From Akebia trifoliata (taxonomy: Eukaryota; Streptophyta; Magnoliopsida; Ranunculales; Lardizabalaceae), in contig CM030714.1 of assembly GCA_017979445.1 (NCBI GenBank), forward strand, positions 10,181,069 to 10,245,068: a stretch of 64,000 nucleotides of DNA, written 5' to 3'. Position numbers and translations under genes: made by a program. The notes under the pieces are model-generated. The model had not been told where the DNA came from and made no database searches. It saw only the letters and a program-made list of their open reading frames with translations. This document shows positions 43,100 to 55,082 of the stretch, one piece after another (within the stretch, counting starts at the first letter, position 1; each line of letters opens with the position of its first letter).

Positions 43100-44386
43100 T
43101 GATAAGGTCCCAATAATTTGACTTTGGGACCGTAATTTTTCGGATTCTATCACATTTTAAATGTTAGTTCCCATAAATAATTGTAAAATTAAATTATTTA
43201 TTCAAATTAATAAAGCTAATAATATATTATTGCTAATTGCAGATAAATAAAGCGCATGTGGAAGTTATCAAATCACGAAACAAAGACGGTTACAATGTGC
43301 GAGCAAAAAGGAAGCATCCAACAAAATCTCGAGGAATTCGGCCGCCACGTCACCGCGCCTCAGTGATCTCGAGGAATTTGTCCTTGAGATTTGTACAGAA
43401 GTTTCCAAATGCTTCGGTGGTTGTAACAGAATGGTTCTTTCGAAGTAAATCATCCGAAAAATCAACTTAATGACCCGATTACAAATGTTATAAATTGGAG
43501 GGTTGATTTCAGATAATGGGTCCCTCTTCTCTTCTTCTGTAATTTTTCATTTTCTCTTTGTAATTCTCTGAAATTTTCTCTGATTTCTTAATTTTTGAAA
43601 GAGAACTCTTGATTGTAGTGAGAACATCAAGAGTGATCTCATCTTGAGTACTTGTTTGTAATTCTTTTGGGAGTTATTAAAAAAGGATTAAAGTGCAGCA
43701 TATTCTTCACCCATCTTCTCCTTTCTTTTATTATTTTCTGCAATTATAATCTTTGCAATGATCGGCTAAACTCTCATTAAAGAAGTCAAGAATGTCAGAG
43801 CAAGTTCACTCTTTTAATGTTGTTTTGATTCGTTATTTATGTTTTACATGTTAATTATGTGAATCTCTTCATGATAAGATCATCTAACTTATACTTCTAT
43901 TTCAAGCTTTGATGAGTGTTACTTAGATAAGCTCAAAAACACTCATGTTCTATGATGAATGAAAGCATAAGTCGGATAATCTTGCCTAAATCAGAGATCT
44001 TCATGGAGACTTTTGGGTTCCAATCAATGGTTACATCGAATCATCTTGCGATCCACGAGCAATGACTTGCTACGTGGATTGAATCATATTTAGAATTAAT
44101 TAGCATTTTGGATGACTTGCAATAGTAGACTTGAATTCTTTAAGCCTCTTTCTTATATTTTCAATCTCTATTTTCTGTTTTGATTCCAATTTACAAGTTG
44201 AGTTTCATTTTATTTGTGCAACAAATCTGTTTTGTTTTTAAAGAATCTGTCTTAAAACTCTATTTTGATTTTTAACCGAATGAACATTTGAATCCCAACT
44301 GTCCCTGTGAAACGAATTCGACTTACCCAAAGTCCATATTTTATATTTTAATTTTTGCAATTTACAACAAGCATTACAACATATCA
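43100..44386 (+). repeat. 5' LTR of the Athila-type element (start inferred)
   Basis: The right end ...ATATCA lies three bases before the PBS. The best start is TGATAAGG at 43100, because TGATA and TATCA form the short inverted ends expected of an LTR. A TATAAATTGG box at about 43488 with a CT-rich stretch downstream fits a promoter. With no 3' copy in view the start cannot be confirmed. Confidence 0.6.
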
Positions 44387-44389
44387 AAA

Positions 44390-44408
44390 TGGAGCCGCTG
44401 TCGGGGAT
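44390..44408 (+). other. Primer binding site, Athila (Asp tRNA) type
   Basis: TGGAGCCGCTGTCGGGGAT closely follows the TGGCGCCGTTGCCGGGG pattern usual in Athila elements, with a few substitutions. Confidence 0.85.
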
Positions 44409-45605
44409 AGCGAGTTGATTCATTTTCAGTTCGGAAAGAGTCCGGAACAGTTTTCAAAACAGAACCGAACTTGTTTTGTTTGAAACAAAAGCTAAACGAA
44501 CATAAAAAAATTTCAAAAAATTCTCATTACAATCCTCAGGATATCAGAAAGCAATTCCAATTTGAAAAATCAATTTTCATCAAAATCTTACCGTTCAGCG
44601 GTAACCCCCTAGTACTCTACGATGACATGGCAATATTTTTTGTTGATTTTTGTTGGGCAAGTTTCTGACATCATGGAAATTGTAATGGACATATTGGTTT
44701 TTTCCTTAGCATTCTGATTTGTATAATTTTGTTATTTTCAGGTGAAGGACTTGACGGATTTCAACGAAAGGCGACACGTGGAACTTTTATCCACCCAAAT
44801 TGATTCCCTCACCAAGAAGATCAGCAACTTCGAATTTTTTTTGCATTTTATTTTTCTTAGAAAATAATTTGTATTAGGAACTTGAATTTGTATTAAATTT
44901 TTAATTGTATCTGAGAGGGCTCGGATTGTAATAGATTTAGGGAAAGACGATAGTAGGACGAATCTATCTCAGCCCCTCAAGTTCGTACACCAAATTTGGT
45001 GTTGGTGGCCCGAGTCGACTCAGCTCGATCATCCCCTATCTAAAACGGGAGGTAAAATTTTGAAACATTCACACATATCTTGCTAGTTAGTTTCTATATT
45101 GCTTTTGAGTGACTAATCTGTACACCTTGGATTCGCACATAGTAATAAGGGCACCCTTACGAGGATGGCACCATAAGATAAGAATCGGATTTCATCACCG
45201 ATATCTTGCCCTTCTAGGAAAATTAAATTCACAGCCATTAATTAATTAAAATTTGATTAGATTTGACTCTAGGTTCCATCGAGCTCATTAAGCAAAGCTA
45301 ATCAAAAGTTGTACCAACTGCACTTCTTGATCGTAAACAATGCCTAAGTGCAATCCTGCCCCGTAGTACTACGTGTATTCGGGGGATAGGCACACATCTA
45401 TTCTAGACGAGAGGTGATCTAAGAGTGCCATTGCTCAGCATCGTGCACCACCTCTCCCCTAGAGATTAAACTGGCTATTCCGATTTCAGAGATTTGAGTT
45501 GGAGGCTTTGATTAATCCTTTGAACCAGTTAGGAACTATCTAGTCGTAAGCACCCAGTTCTCACGTGTGAATTTCTCCCTCTTATTGTGTGCAATTCTAT
45601 AGTGT
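44409..45605 (+). other. Untranslated leader of the Athila-type element
   Basis: About 1.2 kb without a supported reading frame. The part at 45310-45505 is homologous to 60340-60540 in the Tat-type leader (shared GCACTTCTTG, ATCTATTCTAGACGAGAGGT-like, TTGCTCAGCAT and AAACTGGCT motifs). GAGAGGTG and CACCACCTCTC inside it could pair as a stem. Confidence 0.6.
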
Positions 45606-47316
45606 ATGTTACGTAGGAGATCTCAGAAAACTCCCATTGTATTTGATCCAGAGATCACAAAGTCTCATCCACTACCTAAGGTTAGACGAGAAATCAACAC
45701 CGTTCTCACTCCACTAGTCTCAGAAATGGATCCACATCCACTTCTACCTCATCACATCCATGAGGATCAACGAACACTTAATGAGTTGTTCGCACCTATT
45801 ACTGCCAACCCTCTGTCGTGTATAGCTTTACCTGCCGCTAATGTAGCACAATTTGAAATTCGAGCAGCCACCATCAATATACTGCCCAAATTCCACGATT
45901 TTGAGAGCAAACAATCGTACAATCACCTCAATAAATTCTTGACCTTATGCCAGACATTTAAAAATGGTCACCTCGAATATGAGAATGTCAAGCTTAGATT
46001 ATTCCCTCTCTCTCTCTCTCGAAGACTATGCTGCGATTTGGTTAAACTCATTGGCCTCCAACTCTATCACTATGTGGGATGAGTTGTCGAGAAAATTCAT
46101 GGCCAAATTCTTTCCAATAGCGAAGACGGAACAATTCAAAAATGCCATTTGAAACTTCAAGGGAAGACCGGATGAAGAGTTCTCCCAGACTTAAGAAAGG
46201 TTCAATAACCTTCTTGTCAAGTGTCCGCATCATAGGATAGACAAAGCCCAATTAGTTAATTTTTTTTATCGTGGTCTCCCAACAGCCCAACGTATTCTTC
46301 TCGAGTCTATGCATCAGGGTAAATTCATGAATCAAACTCCTAATCAAGTATATGAATTCTTAGTCGAGTTGGCTGGGAATGCTTGAAATTGGAGCACAAA
46401 CATAGGGGATTTTGATAGAGGAGATTTAGGAGCCAAGAAGTCGGGCATGTATGAGGTTAAGTCCGATCCCGATCTCAAGAATGTCATGAATAGCTTTGTG
46501 AGTAGTCTACAGAGTCTCAATAAAAAGTTTGATACCTTTAGTGTCAAATCCAATTTCCAATAAGCTACTTCAATTCTACAAGTCGCCATAGAGACATTTT
46601 CATCATGTCAACTGTGTGAGAACTTTAGTCATTCTATAGAGAATTGTCCCACCTTGACTATCTCGCAGTCAGAGCAAGCCAATGCTGTTGGAAATTACAG
46701 TACGTATAGGAAACCCACTCTTAACTCCTATAGTCAGACATACCATCCCAATAATAGGTTTCACCCCAATTTTTCATATCGATAGAGTGAACCTATCCAA
46801 CTGGGAGGTTCTCCAGGGTTTCAGAAAAATTTCAATCGTCAAATTCATTCCAATGTGAACCTATCTTTGGTTCCGCAACTATCCTATTATTCACCTTAAA
46901 ATTCTGATCAACGGGCGATCATTGTCGATCCTATGACCAATTACTCTCCTCCTGTTGCTCAAACAAACTCAACATTTGAATCAATGATGGTTGAGATATT
47001 AAAACAACAACAGCAACTCATACAATGACAAATCCAGACTACCCAGAGCCAGTCTCAGACCAACCAGGTCACTGCGCAAGCAATTAAAAATTTAGAGGTT
47101 CAGATGGGTCAGTTAGCTTCATCCATAGGAGAGAAAAATAAAGGCCAGTTTCCCAGTCAAACTGTGCCTAACCCAGCAGGAACTGTTCTAAGAGGACAGT
47201 ACGAAATCAATAGTCAGGCAGGTCCCTCTAATTCTGTTCAAGCCGTTCACACCTTACGATCCGGTAAACTAGTGGACAATAAAGTTGAAATGCCTAAGGA
47301 TGTTCTAACCAAATAA
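45606..47316 (+). pseudogene. Athila-type gag, broken
   Basis: Begins at 45606 and matches Athila Gag: an RTLNEL..P block, IHLLP-like and FPLSL motifs. The frame shifts at a CTCTCTCTCTCT run near 46005-46020, apparently by slippage, and continues in the next frame (WDELSRKFMAKFFP). A CX2CX4HX4C zinc knuckle lies at 46606-46647. Stops interrupt the second frame near 46150, 46192, 46384, 46561, 46784, 46898, 47026 and 47314; most sit where a single C-to-T change in a Gln or Arg codon would explain them. Confidence 0.85.
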
Positions 47317-47666
47317 CCAACCTCTAGTGCACCTTCCACAGAAAAAGAAGACCAGTCCAAAGAAACACCACCTCCTCTCGAGAGTCGAGTGATCATTCCC
47401 AAAGTCCCGTTCCCTCATAGACTCATAGATAACGAAAAGGGAAAACAATTGGAAAGAATTTTTAAAGTGTTCAAAAACATTCAAATCAATATTTCCTTGA
47501 CGCAATTCGTCAAATTCCCTCATATGCCAAATTTCTCAAAGATCTTACTACAATGAAATGAAAAACTCCTGTGCTAAGAGAGGTTGTGATGATAGTCCAG
47601 TCTTCCTGTCTGATTCAGTAGATAATTGTTCTTAAATTCAAGGACCCAGGCTGTCCTATAATTTAT

Positions 47667-48254
47667 GTGCACATCGGAGATACGATGATTGAGAAATGTC
47701 TATTAGATCTTGGGGCTAGTGTGAATCTTCTTCCCTTCTTAGTCTACCAGCAATTAGGTTTAAAAGAACTTAAACCTACGAATATCACTCTAAGTCTAGC
47801 AGATAGATCGGTGAAGATTCCTAAGAAAATAGTGGAGGATGTGATCATTAAGGTGAATGATTTCTACTTTCCTACCGACTTCGTAGTTCTTGACACTGAA
47901 CCTGTCATTAACCCAAATTCTCATGTTCTAGTTATCTTAGGAAGACCTTTCTTAGCCACTTCCTATGCAGTTATTAAGTGTCGCAATGGTATCATGACCC
48001 TAGCATTTGGGGACATGAAGGTCAAAATGAATGTCTTCCAAAATAAGTTTCAATCTACTGACATGGATGATTTGGAAGAAGTCAACATGATCGACACCCT
48101 GGTCAGTAGCACTTTTGAAGAGGCGGAGAACAAGGATCCGCTAGAAGAGTATTTTGGCCAATTCGGTCTTGAGTTCGATACTGAAAAATCCATTAGGGAG
48201 GTGAAATCTCTTCTTGAATCCATCCCTATGATGGATTGGCAACCAAAAGTCTAG
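47667..48254 (+). pseudogene. Athila-type aspartic protease segment
   Basis: Encodes LLDLGASVNLLP with the catalytic Asp at 47706-47708; the DLGAS form replaces the usual DSG/DTG and is typical of Athila proteases. An ILGRPFLAT motif follows at about 47935. The segment is in a different frame from the end of gag. Its own 195 codons are open, then a stop separates it from the RT. Confidence 0.85.
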
Positions 48255-48284
48255 AGTCTTTCCACTCTCTCGTTATCCCCAATA

Positions 48285-50885
48285 ATGGAAGAAATTCCAA
48301 AGCTTGAGTTAAAGAAATTGTCTAATACGCTGAAATACGCATTTCTGGGTAATGCTGAAACCTTCCCTGTCATTATCTCCCCTACTCTGGAGAAATCACA
48401 AGAAAATCGGTTACTTGACGTTCTACGTGAAAATCGAGATGCTATTGGTTGGACCATAGTTGATATTAAAGGCATCAATCCTTCTGTGGTTATGCATCAG
48501 ATCCATTTTGAGAAAAATTTCAAGCCATCGAGAGAATCATAGAAGTGACTCAATCCGGTGTTACAAGAGGTAGTCCGATGAGAGGTCATCAAACTTTTAG
48601 ATGCGGGTATTATATACCTCATCTCTAATAGTAAATGGGTTAGTCCAGTTCAGGTTGTCCCCAAGAAATCAGGTGTCACAGTTGTGACCAATCAGGATAA
48701 TGAACTTATACCTATTCGTGTCCAAACTGGATGGAGAGTTTATATAGACTACCGAAAATTGAATACGATGACACGTAAGGATCACTTCCCTCTCCCATTC
48801 ATCGATCAGATGCTCAAACGTTTAGTCGGTCATGCTTATTATTATTTTCTTGATGGATATTCGGGATACAACCAGATCTCAATTGCTACTTAAGACCAAG
48901 AAAATACAACGTTTACCTATCCATTTGGGACCTTCGCCTATCGACGCATGCCCTTTGGGCTATGTAATGCTCCTGCCACCTTTCAAAAGTGCATGTTGAG
49001 TATATTTTCTGATATGGTCGAAGACTTTCTTAAAGTCTTCATAGATGATTTTTCTATATTTGAGTTGAGTTTTGACGACTGCTTAGATCATTGGAAGTTA
49101 GTCTTGAAAAGATGTCGAGAGAAGAACCTCGTGCTAAATTGGGAGAAGTGTCACTTCATGGTTACCTCCGGGATAGTTCTAGGACATATTATTTCTCAAA
49201 AAGGAATTGAGGTAGATAAAGCCAAAATCAATCTTATCGCAAATCTACCTCCACCTAGAACTGTGAAAGAAGTTCATTCATTCCTAAGACACGCAGGGTT
49301 TTACAGAAGATTTATCAAAAACTTTGGAAAATTTTCAAAACCCCTGTGTGATCTATTAGCCAAAGACACTACTTTCGAATTTTCTACCACCTACTTATCA
49401 GCCTTTGAGAAATTGAAAACTGAGTTGACCTTAGCACCTATTATCCAACCACTCAATTGGGATCTCCCATTTGAGGTGATGTGTGATGCATCCGATTACG
49501 CTATAGGTGCTGTATTGGGGCAGCGAGTTGAAAAACTCCCCCATGTCATCCAGTATGCCAGCAAAACACTAAATGATGCCCAACTCAATTATTTCACCAC
49601 TGATAAGGAACTACTAGCAGTAGTTTTTGCCTTAGATAAATTTCATTCCTATCTTATCGGGTCCAAAGTAGTCATTTTCACTGACCACGCAGCGCTGAAA
49701 TGCCTTCTTGCCTAAAAGGATGCGAATGCGAGGTTGATACGATGGATCCGTCTTCTTCAAGAGTTTGATCTCAAAATTCGAGACAAAAAGGGATGCAAGA
49801 ATGTGGTTGTAGACCACCTATCTAGGCTAGTAGTTGAAACTCTCTCTGACTCTCTCCCAATTTTTGAAAATTTTCCTAATGAGCAAATCATGGTAGTTTC
49901 TAATTCTAACACACCTTGGTATGCTGACATTGTCAACTACTTGGTGACAGGTCAAACTCCTACCTCTTGGAGTAAACAAAATCGCCTGCGCTTCCTTGCC
50001 CAAGCCAAATGGTTCTTCTGGGATGATTCGTATTTATTCAAATACTGTCTATACCAGATAATTCGTCGATGTGTTGATGAGAGAGAACAGAGTGGTATTC
50101 TCGAGTTTTGCCACAATCACGCTTGTGGTGGGCATTTTGGAGGAAAGAAAACAGTAGCTAAAATTTTACAGTGTGATTTTTATTGGCCCACAATCTTTCG
50201 TGACGCTCATCTCTTTGCTAAATCATGTGATAGATGTCAACGTTTAGGAAAAATCAGCTGAAGAAATGAAATGCCCCAACAACCAATTTTAATCATCGAA
50301 ATCTTCGATGTTTGGGGCATTGACTTCATGGGCTTCTTCCCCATTTCACACGGATTCCAATACATTTTAGTCGCAGTTGACTACGTGTCGAAATGGGTTG
50401 AAGCCACAGCTTGTCGAACTAATGATCATAAGGTTGTTGTTCAATTCCTCAGACATCATCCATGTTTTCTCGATTTGGTACACCTCATGCCATCATCAGT
50501 GATGGAGGGAAACATTTTTGTAATCGAGTTTTTGAAAATTTGATGCGCAAGTATTGCATCACTCACAAGGTAGCTACTCCATATCACCCACAAACCAGTG
50601 TTGAAAAAACTGTCAATCCTACTCGAAAATATTGGTCTTTACAATTATCTGATGCCTTGTGGGCCTACAGAATAGCGTTCAAAACTCCTATAGGAATGTC
50701 CCATTATCGGTTAATCTTCGGTAGAGCCTATCATCTTCCAGTTAAATTCGAGCATCGAGCTTATTGGGCAATCAAACATTTGAATTTTGATCTAGCGAAG
50801 GCCGGAGAGCTTAGGAAACTTCAACTCACTAAGTTAGAAGAATTACGGAATAATGCTTATGATAGCATAAAGCTATACAAAGATT
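48285..50885 (+). pseudogene. Athila-type reverse transcriptase, RNase H and integrase, broken
   Basis: RT motifs include VYIDYRKLN (about 48738), MPFGLCNAPATFQ (48948) and the catalytic FIDD at 49041-49049; RNase H has the TDHAALK end at about 49680; integrase has an HHCC-like zinc region (50115-50240), Asp at 50322 and Asp at 50501. Stops at 48540, 48891, 49713 and 50259 and a frameshift near 50455 break it. In the integrase core about 13 residues are missing in frame after HPQTS (50585-50603), removing the segment that holds the catalytic Glu; a remaining Glu lies at spacing 33 instead of 35. A further stop follows at 50885. Confidence 0.88.
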
Positions 50886-51233
50886 GAACGAAAATCTAGC
50901 ATGATAAACACATCTAGAAAAAATCTTTCCACGTAGGGCAGAGAGTGCTCCTTTACAACTCTCACCTTCAATTATTCCCAGAGAAATTGAAGTTCCGTTG
51001 GACAGGACCCTTTTTGATCCACAATATTCACCCTCATGGAAACATTGAGGTTCTCAATCCGACCAATGGAAATATTTTCCAAGTCAATGGCCAAAGACTG
51101 AAGTCATTTCAACGTCTCCCTCATTCGTTAGAAAAAGACTCGTTTCTGAGTAATCCTGTGTACCAGGATTAGCTCCAGTTCCATGTCTGGCTGAAGACAT
51201 TAAATTTAGCGCTACTTTGGGAGGCAACCCTTG
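50886..51233 (+). pseudogene. Athila-type integrase C-terminal tail
   Basis: The frame used after 50455 continues past several stops with a KLKFRWTGPFLI motif (about 50986-51021), the conserved C-terminal domain of plant gypsy integrases, and ends near 51172. Confidence 0.7.
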
Positions 51234-51733
51234 ATTTTTGTAAATATTCTGAAAATTCTCCACTCACCTTCTTTCCCTCAATCTTTCCCACTTTTGAAGG
51301 GTTTAACAAGTGTAAAAAGTTTAAACTTTCTTGCAAGAAATTTTCTCGAAAAAATTATTTTATTTCTAAAATTTTCATGGAAAATTTATTTTCCAAGGAT
51401 TTTCCAAGAAAATTTAACACCCTATCACTTGCAAGACAGTTTCCTAGAAAAATTATTTTTCTTTCAAAAATTTTCCTGGAAAATTTATTTTCCAAGGATT
51501 TTCCATGAAGGAAAATTTTGGATACCATTTAACCCTAAAACACTTTTTCTCTCTCCATCTCTTTCTCTTCTTCTCCATCACTCTAGCCTCCATTTCCATT
51601 TTTCTTCCACCAAATCCAATCAAAAATACCAAAACACTCACCATATATCATCAAGTGACCGCGTCGCCGAAATTCGACAGCGCTCCGCCGCCATCACCGC
51701 ACCGCGGCTAGGCAAGACTGCGCCGCGGTCATC
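51234..51733 (+). other. Post-pol spacer with an imperfect direct repeat
   Basis: Two copies of a ~90-bp segment rich in GGAAAATTTATTTTCCAAGG occur at about 51340-51415 and 51435-51510. Each core is itself a near palindrome. Frames across it are not supported as genes. Confidence 0.5.
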
Positions 51734-51793
51734 TTGAGGCCGATCACACTCAAAATTTTTGAGCATCTTCCCCTTGTCTCCCTCATTGTTTTG

Positions 51794-52870
51794 ATGGCTC
51801 GGAGAACACACTCAATCTTTCCCGAAACGGCTATAGCCCATGTTTACGAAGGTGTTCCCGGAACTTGGTTCGATGATGAGATTGTTCAGCGTGGATGGGG
51901 CCCTCTCCTTTATAATGACAATGAACAATTTAACGAGGAGGCCGTTCGTACATTTTATCGTTCCTTCATGTCCGCCTCTTCTTCAATTCCGTCCATCAAA
52001 GTCAAATTTAATGGTATCGAATTTACCATTGACGGATCCGACATTGAAGCAGTTCTTGGAATTCCTCTAGTTGAGTCGGGTACGTGTATGCCACTTTACA
52101 CTTTCGATTACTATTTTACACGTTTAGGCCTTTCGGCCGCTAGTATTCGTATCGAAGATGGTGCACTTAAGTCGAGTAGTCTTTTCGAATACCAATATCT
52201 GTGTTGGCGTTGGCTCGCCAATAATATCCTTGGCACTCATAACTCTACTTTATTGTACAACAAACACGTGTACTTCCTTCATGCCATCCAAACAAGAGAT
52301 CCCACGTTTTGCATGAACCATCTTATTTTGGAATCTCTCATCGATGCCTTGTCCAACAAACACCGATCCTTAATTCTTCCTCACCTAGTTTGTCGTCTCC
52401 TCCAACACCGTCTAGGCGTTTCTCTTACTGATATAGTACCACAAGGGCGCTTCATCCGTATCAAAGAATTTTTGGGAGGACGAGCATTCAAAACATGTAT
52501 CCAAGGGTTGTGGAAGCCAGAATTTTTGCAGGAGGAAGACCATGACAGTCTGCATGGGTATGGAAGAGTAGGAGAAGAATTCGATGAGCATACAGAGGAG
52601 GAGACTCGTACTCTAAGTCCAGATTTTGATGATGACGCTTGACTCGCACAAGTGCCTCAAAAAAGCCACCGTACGACTTTCTCTAAAATTTTCAAAGGCT
52701 TGAAAAAGGTCAACTCACGTCACAAGGAAATTTAAGAAGGCCAGAAAGCCATTAAGGATGATCAGCAGATCATCATTGAACAACAACGCCAGATTTTGGC
52801 ATATAACGAGGAGAAGCGTGCACGTGCACGTGCTCGTGCTAGGGCCACACTTAGTTCTGATTTCGAGTAG
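51794..52870 (+). pseudogene. Athila post-pol ORF (putative plant transposon protein family)
   Basis: A largely intact frame begins at the ATG at 51794 (open upstream to 51734) and runs 283 codons to a stop at 52640-52642. The same frame then continues past that stop and one more near 52732 to 52870, ending in a basic Arg/Ala repeat, so the product has lost its tail. Motifs such as RGWGPLL, VREFYANF-like and LCWRWLANNI resemble the plant-specific transposon protein domain (Pfam PF20167 as I recall it) found downstream of pol in Athila-like elements. This is the envelope position, but no signal peptide or membrane segment is evident. Function unknown. Confidence 0.7.
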
Positions 52871-53959
52871 ACTGTTTGGTTGTAAGCTGTGTGTGCTGGT
52901 GTGTTTTGTTATGTTTGGTTGTCGTATTTTCTGTACTTAAACTCTATGTGGTGTGCTTTTAGATTTTACATTGTATGTGGAACACTTCTTTTGGTTGTAC
53001 CCACAACTTCTGCGATGTAATGAATTCCGTTTTCAGGTATACTCTAAACTCCTACTCTTTAATCATTGAGGACAATGCTAAATTTAGGTTTGGGGGTGTG
53101 GGATAGCACATTTCAATTTTTGTATATTTTTCAGTACATTTTTCAAATACCTTCATCAAAAATTTTATATGTACTGTCATCATACGAATTTTTAAAACCA
53201 GGCTCATGTCCAATTTGTTTATAAATTCGTATTCATAAAAAACAAGATATTTTGAAAAAAACAAAATTCACGTCACTTCTGATTGTAGTGAAAAAGTTAT
53301 TTTGGATTAAGAGTTGTCTTTTTCGTTGTCTAGAATGAGAGGGAAAGCTTGAAAATACTGAACTTTGACCTCCTTGTCCTTTGGTTGGCTGGATAGAAGA
53401 AAAACATAACTATAGTTGATATCTTTGAGACAATAACCATAAGATTAGACTGGGTACCTTGAAAAGGGCTACCTACTTTTTAAAAAAGAATATCAGAAAA
53501 ATGATGAAGTATGAAAAAGTTGAAAAGAAAAACAGATAGATGTGAATAAAATCAAATCAAAACAAGAAGGTTATAACTAAAAAGGCACAAAAGTGAAAAG
53601 AGTCAAATTGGACCAAATAATTCAGTAGGGTGAAAGCCGTCAATGGTAAAAACGTGAGTACACTGGAATATCACAGATAAAGCCCTTAGAGGTATTAAAG
53701 TGAACATCCATACTTCTCACAATCCCAGACAGGAGGCTCAGTTTCAAATTAGAAGTTAGGCAAACCTAACCATCTTAGCAGTTAAGAAGGGAAACATTGT
53801 TCTAGAAAAATTTATTCTACAATCAGAGAAATTGATGCACACACTAAAGATATTTCTGGAAATGAGGAGTAAAAAGAATTTCTGCTCAAAATGGACCTTT
53901 GACTGGATTTTTAAAATTTTTTGTGATGGCATTATATGCAATAATTTTGAAGTTAATAT
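52871..53959 (+). other. 3' untranslated part of the Athila-type element
   Basis: Contains ATTGAGGACAATGCTAAATT and then TTTGGGGGTGTGGGA at 53089-53103, the usual purine tract motif downstream of the last Athila ORF. The following 850 bases are AT-rich without frames and do not match the start of the 5' LTR, so they are 3' UTR rather than LTR. The segment is cut by the Tat insertion at 53960. Confidence 0.6.
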
Positions 53960-54742
53960 TGTAGACACCCCATTTTTGTACTCGCCTGATTAATCAACTC
54001 GTCAACCTGATCGCAACGATTCCCAATGATGGATGTTTATTCCATTACTTTATTTTGTTACCAGAAATATTTCAGAAATCCGGATGAAGTATCTCGAACT
54101 GACAAAACCTTAGAAACCACGCTACGCTAGGAAAATACGACTCGAGAAACATAGAAATCATCATCTTGCAGACCTAAAAAGAAGCTTCACGATAAAAATC
54201 ACTAAAAATTGATCAAATTACCAAAATACCCCTAACATCAAAACAACCCTAGAGCCTACGTTACGATTAGGAAAATCCTTTCGAACACATAAAACAATAA
54301 ATCGGAGCCAAATAAATCATTTCACCAATTTTAACAGAATTTGACAAAATTACGAAAATGCCCCTCATAAATTTCATGATCATTTCACACAAAATTTTTT
54401 ATAAATGACACAAACTAATATTTTCATTGAATTCCTTATGAAAAATCGATTCTAAAACATCCTAGAATATTAAAAATCGACTTAAAACGTGAAAAGTCCT
54501 CTCTAGGGGCAAAACGGTAATTTCACCATTTTCATAATTAAAAATTTTAAAATTAATAAATAAAACATTAAATAATTAAAGTGAAACATTAATGAAATTA
54601 ATTTAAAATTTTGAACCGAAGAAATCGATCAATCAGGTTTTCAAGTAAAATTGTTGAGGGTTCGTGAGATATTTCTTTAAGGACCCCTCCATTTGGCAGT
54701 CCAAAGAATTAAAGATATTTTAGAGGGGGTTCTCTCAAAATT

Positions 54743-54910
54743 TAAAGTCAATCAAACAAGACTAAGGTCAAGGTATTAAAGTCAATCAAGTGAGACTAAA
54801 GTCAAAATTAAAGTCAATTAAGCAAGACTGAAGTCAAGATATTAAAAGTCAATCAATTAAGACTAAAGTCAAAACATTAAAAGTCAATCAAATAAGACCA
54901 AAAGTCATAA
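54743..54910 (+). repeat. Tandem repeat in the Tat LTR U3, ~34 bp x 5
   Basis: Five units beginning AAAGTCAAT(C/T)AA and containing AAGACTAA(A/G)GTCAA follow head to tail, with about 80-90 % identity between units by eye. Position upstream of the TATA box makes them candidate enhancer repeats. Confidence 0.75.
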
Positions 54911-55074
54911 TAGAATTCTAATTAAATAATAACTCAATCTAATAGAGTTCTAACTTAAAAACAATTCTAATTAAAACACGATTCTACCTAAAATAAGTCT
55001 AACTAAAACACAACTCTAATTAAAAGAACTCTAATTAAATACTAACTCTATCCAAATCAACCCCTAAAAACATC

Positions 55075-55082
55075 TATAAATA
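55075..55082 (+). promoter_or_regulatory. TATA box of the Tat-type LTR
   Basis: TATAAATA within an otherwise mixed context, followed by a C-rich stretch 20-30 bases later where LTR transcripts usually start. Confidence 0.6.

Larger units (their letters stand above)
43100..53959 (+). mobile_element. Athila-type Ty3/gypsy element, 3' end removed from view by a nested insertion
   Basis: Parts in order: 5' LTR (43100-44386), Asp-tRNA-type PBS (44390), long leader with a block shared with the Tat element (45310-45505), gag, protease, RT, RNase H, integrase, a post-pol ORF of the plant-transposon-protein type, a purine tract at 53089-53103 and AT-rich 3' sequence. At 53960 a Tat-type element begins, so the Athila 3' LTR should lie beyond the right edge. 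Many stops, at least three frameshifts and an integrase deletion show it is dead. Confidence 0.88.

Noticed and set aside
53104..53959. Possible start of the Athila 3' LTR right after the purine tract
   Set aside because: The sequence does not resemble the start of the 5' LTR (TGATAAGG) and has no LTR landmarks; better explained as 3' UTR.
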